This document shows, piece after piece, positions 8,701 through 17,955 of a DNA stretch of 64,000 nucleotides (the stretch's first letter is position 1; each line of letters starts with the position of its first letter). The notes under the pieces were generated by a model that saw only the letters and a list, made by a program, of their open reading frames with translations, was not told the origin of the DNA and made no database searches. Source of the stretch: Lentzea indica (GTDB taxonomy: Bacteria; Actinomycetota; Actinomycetes; Mycobacteriales; Pseudonocardiaceae); contig NZ_VSRL01000022.1 of NCBI RefSeq assembly GCF_012184385.1, positions 1 through 64,000 on the forward strand, in the 5' to 3' direction. The translations under genes and the position numbers were made by a program.

Positions 8701-10128
8701 GGTGAAGGTGACCGTGACGGCGCCGTTGTGCCAGCCGTTGGCGTTCGCCGCCGGTGACTGCGTGTGGGTGATCGTCGGCGGTGTCTTGTCGATGTTGACG
8801 GTGACGGTCTTCGTGGACTCCGTGTTGCCGGCGTTGTCCGTGCTCCAGTACTCGACCGCATAGGTGCCTTGTGCGTTCAGCGTCAGCTCGTCGCCGGTCT
8901 GGACCGCGCCGCCGTTGACCTTGTATCGCGTCTCACGCACGCCGGACAGCGCGTCGCTCGCGGAGAACGCGACTGTGACGTCGGTGTTGTTCCACGCCGT
9001 CTGCGGCGCGGTCGCGCTCGTGACCGGCGCCGTCTTGTCGATGTCGATGTTCGTCACGCTCGCGGTGCCGGTGTTGCCCGCGAAGTCTTTGCCCCAACTG
9101 CTGGCGGACTGGTCCGCGCCCTCACCGTTGAGGAACGTCTCGGTCGAGCAAGTGGCCACCTGGGACAGTGTGTCGGCGCAGTCGAAGACGGCAACGACCT
9201 TCTGATTGGTCCATGTGCCCGGAACGTACGGGGTGCCGTCGGCCATCTTCGTGCTCGTGGTGAGAGTCGGCGCCGTCTTGTCGATGTTGATGCCGCCAAC
9301 GGTCGTGCTCTGCGCGTTGTCCGCGTTGTCGATGGCCGCTGCGGCGACCGACTGATTCACACCTTCGCCGGTAACCGTCGCGGCACCGGGACAGCTCTTG
9401 ATCTGTGACAACGCATCGGAACAGGTGAAGCCGACGGTGACGTCGGTGTTGTTCCAACCATGGGCGTTGGCGGCGGGTGCACGGTTCGTGCTGATCGACG
9501 GTGTGGCGGTGTCCCTCTTGACGACGACGGACGACCCGGGTCCGACGTTGCCGAGCGCATCGGTCGCGTGGCCCGTGATCGTCTGACCGCCGGTGTCACC
9601 GGAGATCGTCGTCGGGGCGGTCGTCGTGCCGCCACCGACGCCGGTGCCGTCGTTGGCGACCCAGGACACGGTGACGTCGCCGTTGTTCCACCCGGCGGCG
9701 TTCGCGGCGGGGCTGAGCGATGCGGCGACCGCGGGACCGGTGTTGTCCAGCACGTACGAGGCGGTCGTGGTGGCGACGCGCACGGTGCAGTTGTTGGCGT
9801 TGAAGCTCTCGCCGATCGTCACGGTCATGGACCGCACACCGTCCGCGCCGTTCGGCGTCGTGAGCGCGAACGTCCACGTGGTGGAGCCGTTGGAAGTCTG
9901 CCTGGGGAGGCCGGAGATCTGCACGCACTTCGCGCTGCTCGCGGTGTGCACGACCAAGCTGAGCTGCTTGCTCGACTTGGCGTGGAAAACCCCGTTCGAC
10001 GTGACGCCGTCACCACTGAAAGTGATCGCGGGATCGCTGAACGAGGTGGCCAGCGCGGTGGGCGCGCCGAGCATCATCACTGAACCGACGACTACTGCTA
10101 TGAGTCCCCGACGAGCCGCCTGTGCCAT
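5797..10128 (-). CDS. Giant secreted protein of tandem Ig-like repeats with a PxKF-type C-terminal domain
   Basis: A 1443-residue exported protein. The start at ATG 10128 begins a signal peptide (MAQAARRGLIAVVVGSVMML, then a cleavage-like ALA-TS). After a unique N-terminal domain of about 110 residues come roughly 15 repeats of 80-95 residues. Their recurring pattern is GWNNxDVTVxFxCxD-SGV-C, EGAxQSxxGxAxDxAGNxxS and VxGINIDKTAPxxT. This is the bacterial Ig-like type found in adhesins and cell-surface proteins. Paired Cys in many repeats suggest disulphides. The last 120 residues (GSTVPVKFQLRDAAGG) resemble the PxKF domain at the C-terminus of secreted repeat proteins. There is no sortase motif or final membrane helix, so it is probably released or held non-covalently. 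Its link to the neighbouring regulators is unknown. Confidence 0.85.
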   Translation of the reverse strand: MAQAARRGLIAVVVGSVMMLGAPTALATSFSDPAITFSGDGVTSNGVFHAKSSKQLSLVVHTASSAKCVQISGLPRQTSNGSTTWTFALTTPNGADGVRSMTVTIGESFNANNCTVRVATTTASYVLDNTGPAVAASLSPAANAAGWNNGDVTVSWVANDGTGVGGGTTTAPTTISGDTGGQTITGHATDALGNVGPGSSVVVKRDTATPSISTNRAPAANAHGWNNTDVTVGFTCSDALSQIKSCPGAATVTGEGVNQSVAAAAIDNADNAQSTTVGGINIDKTAPTLTTSTKMADGTPYVPGTWTNQKVVAVFDCADTLSQVATCSTETFLNGEGADQSASSWGKDFAGNTGTASVTNIDIDKTAPVTSATAPQTAWNNTDVTVAFSASDALSGVRETRYKVNGGAVQTGDELTLNAQGTYAVEYWSTDNAGNTESTKTVTVNIDKTPPTITHTQSPAANANGWHNGAVTVTFTCGDSGGSGVASCGPNQTISTEGANQAITGTVTDNAGNEASDPATVSIDTTIPTITPSVNGTAQNGWYNQDVTVSYECADALSGVDTCTGTQTLGEGANQTATGTATDAAGNSATASVTGVNVDKTGPTLTATPSTTGWSREDVEVTWVCTDGGSGVLSSPPPSTVTGEGANLSASATCTDKAGNTTTATVSGIRIDRGVPKTTASVVRPFDSGWYADSVEVTLSATDALAGVSLTQYRIDSGAVQQYTGPFSFTTSGKHVIAFWSIDQVGNHESPEGNELALWIDDAAPTITGSRTPANGHGWNNTDVVVSFDCADSQSGVASCGEPVVVTAEGAGQSTSATAVDGVGKSTSATVGDINIDRTAPVLTGSPTTGWHNSDVTVHWTALDGLSGVDESTLPADSVVTGEGRGLASGTVTVKDRAGNESAPASATGVMIDRAGPVISGGPITSPNAAGWFRDEVVVDFACADPKLADGTDGSGVATCPGSAVLKTDGAGQSVTSDAATDIAGNTTKGRTVGGINIDGTAPTSSSDNQCTKTNGWCTGQTANVVLTATDALSGVQELHYQIDGGAEQVAAGASKTLTVPLDGSGAGTVTYWAVDKAGNAEPANSVSLKWDNIAPAVTHTTSPTPNADDWNNNDVTVHFSAKDDDAGSGLDTGSITPDVVISTDTNGQVVTGSAKDVAGNVGTDSVTIKLDKTKPAITAEIAGGVKPWFTAPVKVHFTCEDAGSGIPATACPDDVVVSTNGAGQSVTGTVTDRAGNSQSVTVGGINIDTEAPAFESVSVADGAVYRFTAPAPICAATDTVSGVDSCVVVVTALADPGAHTFTATAKDKAGNTSTRSGRYQVHLYDFNGYLQPINAAGGPTSVFKAGSTVPVKFQLRDAAGGLVASRTPPQWIVPVRGGLLTSSVNETVVPGSATTDGTFRWDATAQQHIYNWQTKGLPAGYTYRIGVRLEDGQIHYVTVGLR

Positions 10129-10357
10129 GTTGTCACCGATCAGAACGAGGGTGCAGGTACGGTCGTGGTGTCGGAACGCGGACACGCACCGTTACCCCGA
10201 ACGGCCCAATCGGGGGAATCAAGGTCCTTGGTCCCGAACCGGCGGGGACCTCCAGCGAGCAGTCCAGTGCCATGGAACATCTCTGGTCCGCGCGGTGTCC
10301 GCTCTGCTGTTCAGGCTGAACCGTGACCTCTGGCTTCGGGCCCAGCAGATCGTCGAA

Positions 10358-10378
10358 GCCTCGCCCTCGTGGCATGAA
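10358..10378 (+). repeat. 21-bp direct repeat, copy 2
   Basis: Matches 5727-5747 at 20 of 21 positions in the same orientation. Together the two copies flank the Ig-repeat gene, 4.6 kb apart. Confidence 0.6.
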
Positions 10379-10485
10379 GGACCGGGGCGGGGTCGTTGAA
10401 GGGATCGACGCCGCCGCACCCCTCCGAGATGTGACGTACCGGTTGCATCACCCGGCTCGGTTACGGAAGGGTGCCGACCGAACGC

Positions 10486-10500
10486 AAATCGTGACGATTT
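10486..10500. promoter_or_regulatory. Dyad AAATCG-TGA-CGATTT upstream of the LAL operon
   Basis: A perfect inverted repeat with 6-bp arms and a 3-bp spacer, 40 bp before the GTG start of the first LAL gene. Its AT content stands out against the surrounding GC-rich DNA. It is a candidate operator for one of the LuxR-type proteins encoded downstream (autoregulation). This is positional inference only. Confidence 0.45.
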
Positions 10501-10539
10501 CACATGCTCAGGCTCGGCTTTGGTTATCGAGGAGCGACA

Positions 10540-13284
10540 GTGACTGACCTGGTCGGTCGGAAGGCGGAGTGCGAGAACCTCGTCCGTCTGGCGGAGACCA
10601 GCCGTGACGAGGGTGCACACCTGGTTCTGGTGCGTGGCTCGAAGGGAATCGGCAAGAGCAGTCTGCTGGCTGCGGCTCGGCGGGAGCTCGGCTCGGACGA
10701 TGTGACGGTGCTGTGCGCAACCGGTCGTGCCCTGGCCGCGGAGTACGGCACGGTGCGCGAGCTGTTCGAGCCGCTCGGGCTCACCGCGGGCTCGGCGCTT
10801 CCGGTCTTGGAAACCACCGGGCAGCCGGACGACCACTATGCCGTGTTGTGCGGGTTGTACCGGATTGCGGTGAACGTGATGGCGGACCGGTCGCTTGTCA
10901 TCATGCTCGACGACGCGAACGCCTGTGATGTGCAGACACTGCGTTGGATCGACTTTCTGTTGCGGAGGTCCGCCGAGCTACCGCTGGTGGTCGTCCTGGC
11001 TTGGCAGCCCGGCGTCGTCGAGCAGGCCGACCTGCTGTTCGCGGAAATGGCCGACATCAGTCCGGCGATGATGATCGACCTCGCGCCGTTGTCCGCCCCT
11101 GACGTGGTGACTTTGATCGAGCGGGCTTTCGGCCGCGGCCCCGATCCGTTGTTCGCCGAGACGTGTGGCCGGATCACGGGCGGGAACCCGTTGCGGTTGC
11201 ACACGTTGCTGACCTTGTTGTGCGCGCGCAAGGTACCTCCGGACGAGAGCGGCGTGGAGCATGCTCAGGAACTGGGCCGGCAGATGGTCACCGAGTGCTT
11301 GCCGGACCTGCTCGAAGAGCCAGGAGGACACGTTCACGAGGTGGCCTGCGCGATCGCTGTGCTCGGTCCCGCCGACGCTCGAACGGTGGGCAGGTTTCTC
11401 GAGCTGCCAGAGCCGTTCGTGACGAGCGCGGTGGATGCGCTGCGCCGCAAGGAAGTGCTTGCTGCCCAGGAACTGGAGTTCCGGCACGAGGACATCGCCG
11501 GTGCCGTGCTGTCCGCTCTGCCACCCGGAAGGTTGGCGGAACTGCGTCATCGGGCCGCGACGTTGCTCAACGACGAGGGTCGCCCGGCTGAGGAAGTCGC
11601 CAGTCAGCTCACGTGGCTGCCTGAACTGCCCGAGGTCTGGATGTGCTGCGCTCTGCGTGAAGCGGCGGCGGCCGCCGTCCGGCGAGGAGCACTCGAGCTG
11701 GCCGAGCGGTATCTGACACGAGTTCTCGACCAGGTACCGGGCCACCCGGCCACCTTGCTGGAGCTGGCGGACGTGCTGGTCATGATGGGGCCTGCCGCGG
11801 CGTTGCCCCGCTTGACCGAGGTCGTCGATCAGATGGCGGACATCGGCGAGAAGGTCAAGATCTTGTGCCGGTTGGGCCTGATGGCGGTCGCGGCCACGTG
11901 GTCGGAGGCCGCGTTCGACCGGCTCGCCATGATCCTTGACGAGGGCGAGAACTCTCGGATCGACAGCGAGCTGCTGCTTCAGGTGCATGCTGTGCTGCTG
12001 ACCGTGGGACTGGGCAAACAGGCCAGTACCGCGCAGCTGCTCACGCGCTATCGGGTGCCGCCCCGGCGGGTGCCGAACACCGCGTCAGGACGGTTGATCT
12101 CCGGTGTGGCCGCTCAGGCCGAGATGCTGGCCGGTGAGTCCGTCCAGTCGACACTCGACCTGGCCAGGTTGGGCCTGGTTCCCGGGTCGGTGGTGCACGC
12201 CGGGCCGGCGCTCGCCGCCGCGGCGGTGCTGGGCCTGTCCGGTGAGCCGGCCGAAGCGATGTCGGCTCTGGACAGGCTGATCACCACGAGCGGCGTGGAC
12301 GGCGCGCTCGACATTCATGCGCTGGCACTGGCGACCAGGGCGGGTCTGCTCGATCACGCCGGTGATCTCGCGGAGGCTCATGCCGACGCACAGACCGCGT
12401 TGGAGGTCGTCGAGCGGGCGGTGACGCCGGTGGAGGTCGCACTGCCCTGCGCGACCATGGCTTCGATCCTGCTCAAGCAGGGCGACATCGCTGAGGCCGA
12501 GGAACACCTGGACCGGGTGGGGGAGCCGCGGTTCGGCTGGACGTACGGACCTGTGATGGTCATGAAGGCGGCTGTTCGCCGTGTCCGTGGCGATCTCACC
12601 GGTGCGCTGGACCTCCTGCTCGAGTGCGGGCGGCAGCTGACGTCCGCGGGCATTCACAATCCGGTGTGGGCTCCGTGGTGGCTGGATGCCGTCTGTCTGC
12701 TGGTGCGCCTGGACCGGCGCGAGGAGGCCGTCGAACTCGCCGAGTTCGGTGCCGAACGTGCCCGGCGGTGGGACACCCTCGAAGCGAGGGGACTCAGCTT
12801 GATGGCCAGCGGAATGGCGGCCACCGGGACGGTGGCGGCGGAGTTGCTGGGTGCCGCGGTGACGGAACTGTCCGCGTCTTCTGCCCGGCCGCTGCATGTC
12901 CGCGCGGTGCGTCTGCTGGGCGAGGTGCGGCTGTCGGACGGTGACGCCAAGGCGGCCCGCGAGCACCTGCGGACCGCGATCAACATGGCGATCCGCCTGG
13001 GAGATCGCGCGGCGGCAGCGGAGGCGAGGGAACTGCTCGTCCTGGCCGGTGGACGCATGCCGAAACTGGGCGCGAGGCCGGCGGACGCGCTCAGCGGCCG
13101 TGAGCGGCGGGTCGCAGAGCTCGCTGCGGCCGGCGCCACCAACCGTGAGATCGCCGAGGAACTGTTCGTGACGATTCGCACCGTCGAGAGTCATCTGTCC
13201 AATGTGTACCGAAAGCTCGGTGTCGAGCTGCGCACGGACCTGCTGGCCGCGCTCAAAAACAGTTTGCGCACCACCAGAGCATGA
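10540..13284 (+). CDS. LAL-family LuxR-type transcriptional regulator (LAL1)
   Basis: A 914-residue large ATP-binding LuxR-type activator. The GTG at 10540 follows GAGGAG and gives the usual LAL opening VGRKAECENLVRL. The P-loop is intact (GSKGIGKSS, Lys39). A Walker-B-like segment (LVIMLDDANACD) lies near residue 125. A helical TPR-like middle follows. The C-terminus (about residues 848-905) is a full LuxR HTH: LSGRERRVAELAAAGATNREIAEELFVTIRTVESHLSNVYRKLGV. Such proteins bind ATP and an inducer and activate antibiotic or sugar operons. Its stop overlaps the start of the next LAL gene (ATGA), so they are translationally coupled. It is a likely pathway-specific activator of the cluster downstream. 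Confidence 0.92.
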   Translation: MTDLVGRKAECENLVRLAETSRDEGAHLVLVRGSKGIGKSSLLAAARRELGSDDVTVLCATGRALAAEYGTVRELFEPLGLTAGSALPVLETTGQPDDHYAVLCGLYRIAVNVMADRSLVIMLDDANACDVQTLRWIDFLLRRSAELPLVVVLAWQPGVVEQADLLFAEMADISPAMMIDLAPLSAPDVVTLIERAFGRGPDPLFAETCGRITGGNPLRLHTLLTLLCARKVPPDESGVEHAQELGRQMVTECLPDLLEEPGGHVHEVACAIAVLGPADARTVGRFLELPEPFVTSAVDALRRKEVLAAQELEFRHEDIAGAVLSALPPGRLAELRHRAATLLNDEGRPAEEVASQLTWLPELPEVWMCCALREAAAAAVRRGALELAERYLTRVLDQVPGHPATLLELADVLVMMGPAAALPRLTEVVDQMADIGEKVKILCRLGLMAVAATWSEAAFDRLAMILDEGENSRIDSELLLQVHAVLLTVGLGKQASTAQLLTRYRVPPRRVPNTASGRLISGVAAQAEMLAGESVQSTLDLARLGLVPGSVVHAGPALAAAAVLGLSGEPAEAMSALDRLITTSGVDGALDIHALALATRAGLLDHAGDLAEAHADAQTALEVVERAVTPVEVALPCATMASILLKQGDIAEAEEHLDRVGEPRFGWTYGPVMVMKAAVRRVRGDLTGALDLLLECGRQLTSAGIHNPVWAPWWLDAVCLLVRLDRREEAVELAEFGAERARRWDTLEARGLSLMASGMAATGTVAAELLGAAVTELSASSARPLHVRAVRLLGEVRLSDGDAKAAREHLRTAINMAIRLGDRAAAAEARELLVLAGGRMPKLGARPADALSGRERRVAELAAAGATNREIAEELFVTIRTVESHLSNVYRKLGVELRTDLLAALKNSLRTTRA

Positions 13285-15755
13285 CGGGCCTCGAAGTCAT
13301 CGCGACGGCACTCCGTCTCGCAAGGTCCGGTGCGGGCTCACTTGTGGTGCTTCGGGGACCGTTGGGCTGTGGCCGCTCGGCGGCGTTGAAGGACGCGAAG
13401 CGGCTGGCGGAGAGCCTGGACGTCCGGGTGATGCGTGCGACCGGGGCCAGGCAGGAACGAGACTTCCCGTTCGGCGTGGTGCACCAGCTGACCGGAGGTG
13501 AGCTTTCCGGTTCGACGCGGCCGGATGGTCTGCACGAGGTGCTGGTCACGGCCGGCCTGGCCCTGATCACGGTGGACGACCTGCAGTGGGCGGACGAGGA
13601 GTCGTTGCGCGCGCTCGCGTGTTCGGCTGACCGGCTGGACCGGATCCCGGTGGTGATGGTGGTCTGCGTGCGCGATGGCGACGTGTGGTCCGGCTCGCCT
13701 CTCGTGGAGCAGGTCATTCGCCAAGCGGCTCATGTCGTTCAGCTGGAACGTCCACTCCTGGCGGAGAGTTCGAGACAGAAACTCGTCATCTGCCTGCGTG
13801 CACAGCCCCGGTGGGTTCGTTCCGTCCTGGACGCGATGGCAATCCTGGGCGACGACTCGGACACCGAGTTGATCGTGCCTCTCGCGGAGGTCGACGAGGT
13901 CGGTTGCATGACCGCGCTGCGGGCGATGGACAGGCTCGGCCTCGTCGACCAGTCGGCGCCGCGATTCGTCCACCGCGTCGTGCGGGAGGCGGTCGAGGAG
14001 ACGATGGCTCCTGCGGACCGGGTTCGGCTGCAGACCAGGGCCGTTCGTCTGCTGCACGACGTGGGCAGGCCCGCCGAGGTCGTGGCCGGCCGGCTGCTGG
14101 CCATCACGTTCGCCCAGGGGCTTTGGGCTGTCGAGGTCCTGCGCACAGCAGCCGTGTTGGCGATGGAGCGCGGCGCGCCTCTGGTCGCTGTGGAGCACCT
14201 CCGCCGCGCGCTGCTCGAGCAACCTCAGGCCGGACGGAGGCGGGCGACGTTGCTCGTCGAACTGGCCGCCGCGGAGCGTGGCGTCGATCGTGCCGCTGCC
14301 GCGTTGCACCTGTCGGTCGGGGCTCGGATGGTGACCGCTACTCGGGAACGAGCCGCGATCGCGGCGAGGTTCGTGCCGGGAGCCCTGGTCGAGGCGCCTC
14401 CTGCGGTGCGAGAGCTGGTCCAGAGCATCGAGGACGAGCTGCGGGCAGCGCGACCGCACGACGATGTTCTGGGTGACCTCGCTCTGCGGATCGAGGCGCG
14501 GTCGCACCATGCCGAATGCATGGCGCCAGGCAGGTTCGTGAGGTGCGTCGACCGGCTGGGCGAGTGTCCGGACGAGACCTTTCCGACGACAAGTGCGGGG
14601 CGCGACCTGCTGTCGGTGCGGCTGCACTGCGCGACGATCGCTTCGACGTGGCGTGCCGGTGACGTCGCGGCGTCCGCCCAGCGGTTGCTGGCGCACGCAC
14701 CACCCCGGCCGGATCATGTCCACACGCCGATCGCGACTCTGGTGACCACGTTGTGCGCGGCTGACTCGGTGGACGCCCTGTCCGTCTGGCTGCACAGCGC
14801 GCTGGAGCGGGCGGTTGCCGCCAAGTCCGTCACGGAGCAGGTCTTCATCGAGGCTGAACAGATGTTGGTGCTTCTGCACCGTGGCCGGATCGCCGCGGCG
14901 CGGAGCCTCGCGGAGAAGATCCTCGACACGGCGGGGACCGACGGACTCGCCTCCGAGGTGCTGGTGACGCTCGGCTCGGTCGCCTGGGAGACGCAGGACG
15001 ACCGCCTCGTCAGCCGGTTGGTTCCGCTGGTCGAGGAGAGAACGCGGAACCCGGCGCTGTCGGTCGTGTACCAGATGCTGTGTGGCGCGGCCAGCGTGGT
15101 GGCCATGGATCTCAAAGCCGGGCTCGCCCACCTGATGGACGCCGGCAGTCAGTTGAAGGAGCTCGGCTGGCGCAATCCCGTGTTGTATCCGTGGCGTTCG
15201 GAGGCAGCCCGAATTCTGCACCGCTCGGGTGACGTCGCGGCGGCGCGGGAGCTGGCCGCGGAACAGCACGCGCTCGCGGTGGAGTGGGGTTCGGCAGCCG
15301 GAGTCGGCAGAGCCTTGTGTCACCTCGGATCGATGACCGAGGGGGACGCCGGTGTCGCGATGCTGCGGCAGGCCGTGAGCGTTCTCGAAGGTTCTGCCAA
15401 TCGGTTCGAACTGGCCAGGGCGCTGTGGCAGGTGGGCACGCGGACAGCAGACCGTCACTGTGTGGAACGCTCCTCGGCGGTGGCCGTCGAATGCGGGGAA
15501 AGTCCGCTGGTCGCACGAGTGGAGTCGGCTGCCGGGCAGGGCGACGGCGGATGCGCATTGACGGGTGCGCAGCAGCGCATCGTGGAGCTCGCGCTGGCAG
15601 GCCGTTCCAACCAGGAGATCGCGGACTTCATGCAGGTGGGTGTGCGGGTCGTGGAGAAGCATCTGACCAACGCCTACCGCAAGCTCGGCGTACGGGGCCG
15701 CAGCGGGCTGCCGGCGGCGTTGACCGCTATCGGTCCGTTTGCACGGTGTCGTTGA
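13281..15755 (+). CDS. LAL-family LuxR-type regulator with an altered P-loop (LAL2)
   Basis: An 824-residue LAL protein starting at ATG 13281, overlapping the previous stop by 4 bp. The P-loop reads GPLGCGRSA, with Arg32 where the catalytic Lys is expected, although the Walker B (LALITVDDLQWADEES) is normal. A long TPR-like helical region follows. The C-terminal HTH is complete (LTGAQQRIVELALAGRSNQEIADFMQVGVRVVEKHLTNAYRKLGV). The Lys-to-Arg change predicts weak or no ATP hydrolysis, so this may be a DNA-binding partner of LAL1 or LAL4. It is followed by LAL3 after about 70 bp. Confidence 0.9.
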   Translation: MTGLEVIATALRLARSGAGSLVVLRGPLGCGRSAALKDAKRLAESLDVRVMRATGARQERDFPFGVVHQLTGGELSGSTRPDGLHEVLVTAGLALITVDDLQWADEESLRALACSADRLDRIPVVMVVCVRDGDVWSGSPLVEQVIRQAAHVVQLERPLLAESSRQKLVICLRAQPRWVRSVLDAMAILGDDSDTELIVPLAEVDEVGCMTALRAMDRLGLVDQSAPRFVHRVVREAVEETMAPADRVRLQTRAVRLLHDVGRPAEVVAGRLLAITFAQGLWAVEVLRTAAVLAMERGAPLVAVEHLRRALLEQPQAGRRRATLLVELAAAERGVDRAAAALHLSVGARMVTATRERAAIAARFVPGALVEAPPAVRELVQSIEDELRAARPHDDVLGDLALRIEARSHHAECMAPGRFVRCVDRLGECPDETFPTTSAGRDLLSVRLHCATIASTWRAGDVAASAQRLLAHAPPRPDHVHTPIATLVTTLCAADSVDALSVWLHSALERAVAAKSVTEQVFIEAEQMLVLLHRGRIAAARSLAEKILDTAGTDGLASEVLVTLGSVAWETQDDRLVSRLVPLVEERTRNPALSVVYQMLCGAASVVAMDLKAGLAHLMDAGSQLKELGWRNPVLYPWRSEAARILHRSGDVAAARELAAEQHALAVEWGSAAGVGRALCHLGSMTEGDAGVAMLRQAVSVLEGSANRFELARALWQVGTRTADRHCVERSSAVAVECGESPLVARVESAAGQGDGGCALTGAQQRIVELALAGRSNQEIADFMQVGVRVVEKHLTNAYRKLGVRGRSGLPAALTAIGPFARCR

Positions 15756-15824
15756 CGTGTCATAAGGGAACAAATAGCCTCACGGGGTGACCAGTGATCG
15801 ACTTCAGCGGGCCCGAAGTGTCGC

Positions 15825-17951
15825 GTGACCAGGAGAATCGGCGAACAGGAACTCGTCACTGAGCTCGTCAGAAGCCTGCGTCGCGGTGGCGGAGCCGTGT
15901 TCGAGGTGACCGGGCCGCCGGGTTCTGGCCGCACCGCGATGTTGTGGCGAATCGCCGATCACGTGACCGGGCAGGGGGCACGCCTGATCGCCGCTCGCGC
16001 GTCGGCAGTTGAGTCCAATTTGGATGGTGCGGTGCTCACCCGGATCCTGGCTGATCTGGGAGCTGACCCGGACCGCTCGATGACGGCGCTGTGCCGTGTC
16101 TTTCTCGAAGCCGGGCCCCTCGTGCTCGTACTCGACGACGCGCAGTGGATGGACGAGAGCTCGGTCATATGGCTCCGTGCGTTGCTGCGCAGGATCCATC
16201 GGGCCCCGGTGGTGGTGGTCCTCGCCACCGCCGGACTCGGCACGGCGGCTGAGGACATGCTCGCCGAGCTTGCCGAGGACGGCTCGGTCACGGCGCCGCC
16301 CTGGTATGTCGTTCGCCTGCCCGAGCCCACTGTGGACGAGGACCGGATCGCTCGAACGCTGCACGTGATGTCCGAGTGGGACATCAGGTTGCTGCGCGCC
16401 ATGGCGGTGTGCGGCGGACGCTTCGAATGGTCCCTGGTGCGTGAGCTCGCGGACCTGGACCGCGTGCTCGCCGATCGAGCGATGACGAGGTTGCGCGGCC
16501 TCGGACTGGTCGCGACCGACGAGCCGAGGTTGACCGACGGTGTGGCCCGTGCCGTGCTCGCCGCGATGAGCGGTGAGCAACGGAACGATCTGCGGTCCAA
16601 AGCGGTGGTGCTCGGCCATCAGGCCGCGCTTGGTTTTGAGCAGATGAGCGCTCTCCTGGTCGACGCACCACCTGTTGGTACGGCGTGGGCCCGCCAGGTG
16701 CTTCAGCGTGAAGCTCGAGTGCTGGCCACCACGGGAAGGACTGCGGATGCCGCCCGGCTGCTGATCCGGGCGCTGAGCGAGCCCGCGGACGAGGCGACGC
16801 GCGCGGACATCCTGATCCAGCTCGCGCAGTGCGAACTGGATCACGCACCGGAAGCCAGTGATCGGCGCCTGGTCCAGGTCCTGCACATGACCGAGCCGGC
16901 GATGTCCGACCCGCGTCTGCGTGCGGCGGACATGTTGGCCTGCCGGGAACATTTCGGGGTGTCCCGGCGTGCCATCGAGACCGCGATCGCGCATCCGAGT
17001 CTGGCCGAGTCCGAGCAGGAGGCGCTGCGGGGCCTCTACTGGTACGTCGTGAGCGTCGCGGGCGAGCCCGACGAACTCGGTGTTCCCGCCGTGCCGTCGC
17101 TCCCGGACTCGCCTGCCGACCCGGTGTGTCAAGGGATAGCCGCCTGGCATCTGGCCCGTGGCGGAAGCGGTGGTGCGGCCGCGGTGGCGTTGGCGACCCG
17201 GGCTCTGGCCGTTCGCGGCCCGGGTCCGCTGACACCTCGCATCGCGGCGGCTGATGTGTTGTCCTGGGCTGCCGAGTACGAGACCGCGCTGGCCGGCATC
17301 GACGCTGTTCTCGTGGACGGCCGCCGGTACGGCGCTCGGGTGGCTGTTGTCGAGGCGATGCTGCTGCGCTGCTCGGTGCGGTTGCGACAGGGGCGGGTCG
17401 TCGAGGCAGCGGAGGATCTGGCCGGCATGGAGGCGGAACTGCCGCGCAGCTGCTGGCATCCCCTGCTCAGCGCTCGGCACCTCGTGCTGGAAGTGGTGCT
17501 GCTGCTCGCAGCCGGGCTGACGGACGAAGCCCGCCAGGCGCTGGTCCGCGAGGCGACGACCGATGTCGCACATGGCCTGGCGCACGCCTGGCGGCTGTTC
17601 GCTCACGGGCTGGTCGCGCTGGTGACGGAACCCGCGACCGCGGCCAGGACCTTCGTCGAGTGCGGCCGCGGCATGCGGGACATGGGTGTGGTCAATCCCG
17701 CTGTGCTGCCCTGGCGGTTGCTCGGGGCGATGGGATGGCGGGCGGCGGGCGAGGTCGCGCACGCCGACGCCCTGATCGCCGAGGCCCACGATCTGGCCGT
17801 GAGGTGGGGTGTCCCCGGCGTTCTGCGGGAGACCCGGGAGTTCGCGGACGTGGTGCACGGCATGCCGGCGGGGGATGCCGCCAGAGCGTTCGCGGCGCAG
17901 TCGTTTCCCGGCTTCCTCGCCAGGCACCCCGTATCCGGCTGCTGGAACTGA
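15825..17951 (+). CDS. LAL-like ATPase-domain protein lacking the LuxR HTH (LAL3)
   Basis: A 708-residue protein with the LAL plan but no DNA-binding domain. The N-terminus (IGEQELVTELVRSL) resembles the LAL opening. The P-loop is GPPGSGRTA, with Arg36 replacing Lys. The Walker B is canonical (LVLVLDDAQWMDESS). The rest is TPR-like helical sequence, including the (G)MRDMGVVNPAVLPWR stretch also seen in LAL2 (LKELGWRNPVLYPWR) and LAL4. It ends at TGA after HPVSGCWN, where an HTH would follow. Nothing downstream in any frame encodes a detached HTH, so this is a genuine domain loss, not a frameshift. It may modulate the other LALs by hetero-oligomerising. The GTG at 15825 has only a weak ribosome site, so the start is uncertain. 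Confidence 0.85.
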   Translation: MTRRIGEQELVTELVRSLRRGGGAVFEVTGPPGSGRTAMLWRIADHVTGQGARLIAARASAVESNLDGAVLTRILADLGADPDRSMTALCRVFLEAGPLVLVLDDAQWMDESSVIWLRALLRRIHRAPVVVVLATAGLGTAAEDMLAELAEDGSVTAPPWYVVRLPEPTVDEDRIARTLHVMSEWDIRLLRAMAVCGGRFEWSLVRELADLDRVLADRAMTRLRGLGLVATDEPRLTDGVARAVLAAMSGEQRNDLRSKAVVLGHQAALGFEQMSALLVDAPPVGTAWARQVLQREARVLATTGRTADAARLLIRALSEPADEATRADILIQLAQCELDHAPEASDRRLVQVLHMTEPAMSDPRLRAADMLACREHFGVSRRAIETAIAHPSLAESEQEALRGLYWYVVSVAGEPDELGVPAVPSLPDSPADPVCQGIAAWHLARGGSGGAAAVALATRALAVRGPGPLTPRIAAADVLSWAAEYETALAGIDAVLVDGRRYGARVAVVEAMLLRCSVRLRQGRVVEAAEDLAGMEAELPRSCWHPLLSARHLVLEVVLLLAAGLTDEARQALVREATTDVAHGLAHAWRLFAHGLVALVTEPATAARTFVECGRGMRDMGVVNPAVLPWRLLGAMGWRAAGEVAHADALIAEAHDLAVRWGVPGVLRETREFADVVHGMPAGDAARAFAAQSFPGFLARHPVSGCWN

Positions 17952-17955
17952 CCCC

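Larger units (their letters stand above)
10129..10539. other. Intergenic region between the Ig-repeat gene and the first LAL gene
   Basis: About 410 bp holding the presumed divergent promoters of the Ig-repeat gene (minus) and the LAL operon (plus). It includes copy 2 of the 21-bp repeat (10358-10378) and the dyad at 10486-10500. Short open frames here lack ribosome sites and family motifs. Confidence 0.5.

Noticed and set aside
5473-8757. Very long plus-strand open frame (about 1094 codons) opposite the Ig-repeat gene
   Set aside because: After the short DUF3152-like start it is the antisense of tandem repeats: Val/Gly/Arg/Asp-biased, with no domain. The minus-strand gene has a signal peptide and clear repeats.
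13338-17927. Long minus-strand open frames opposite LAL2 and LAL3 (about 811 and 707 codons)
   Set aside because: His/Arg/Gln-rich shadows of GC-rich codons on the opposite strand, without motifs or ribosome sites.
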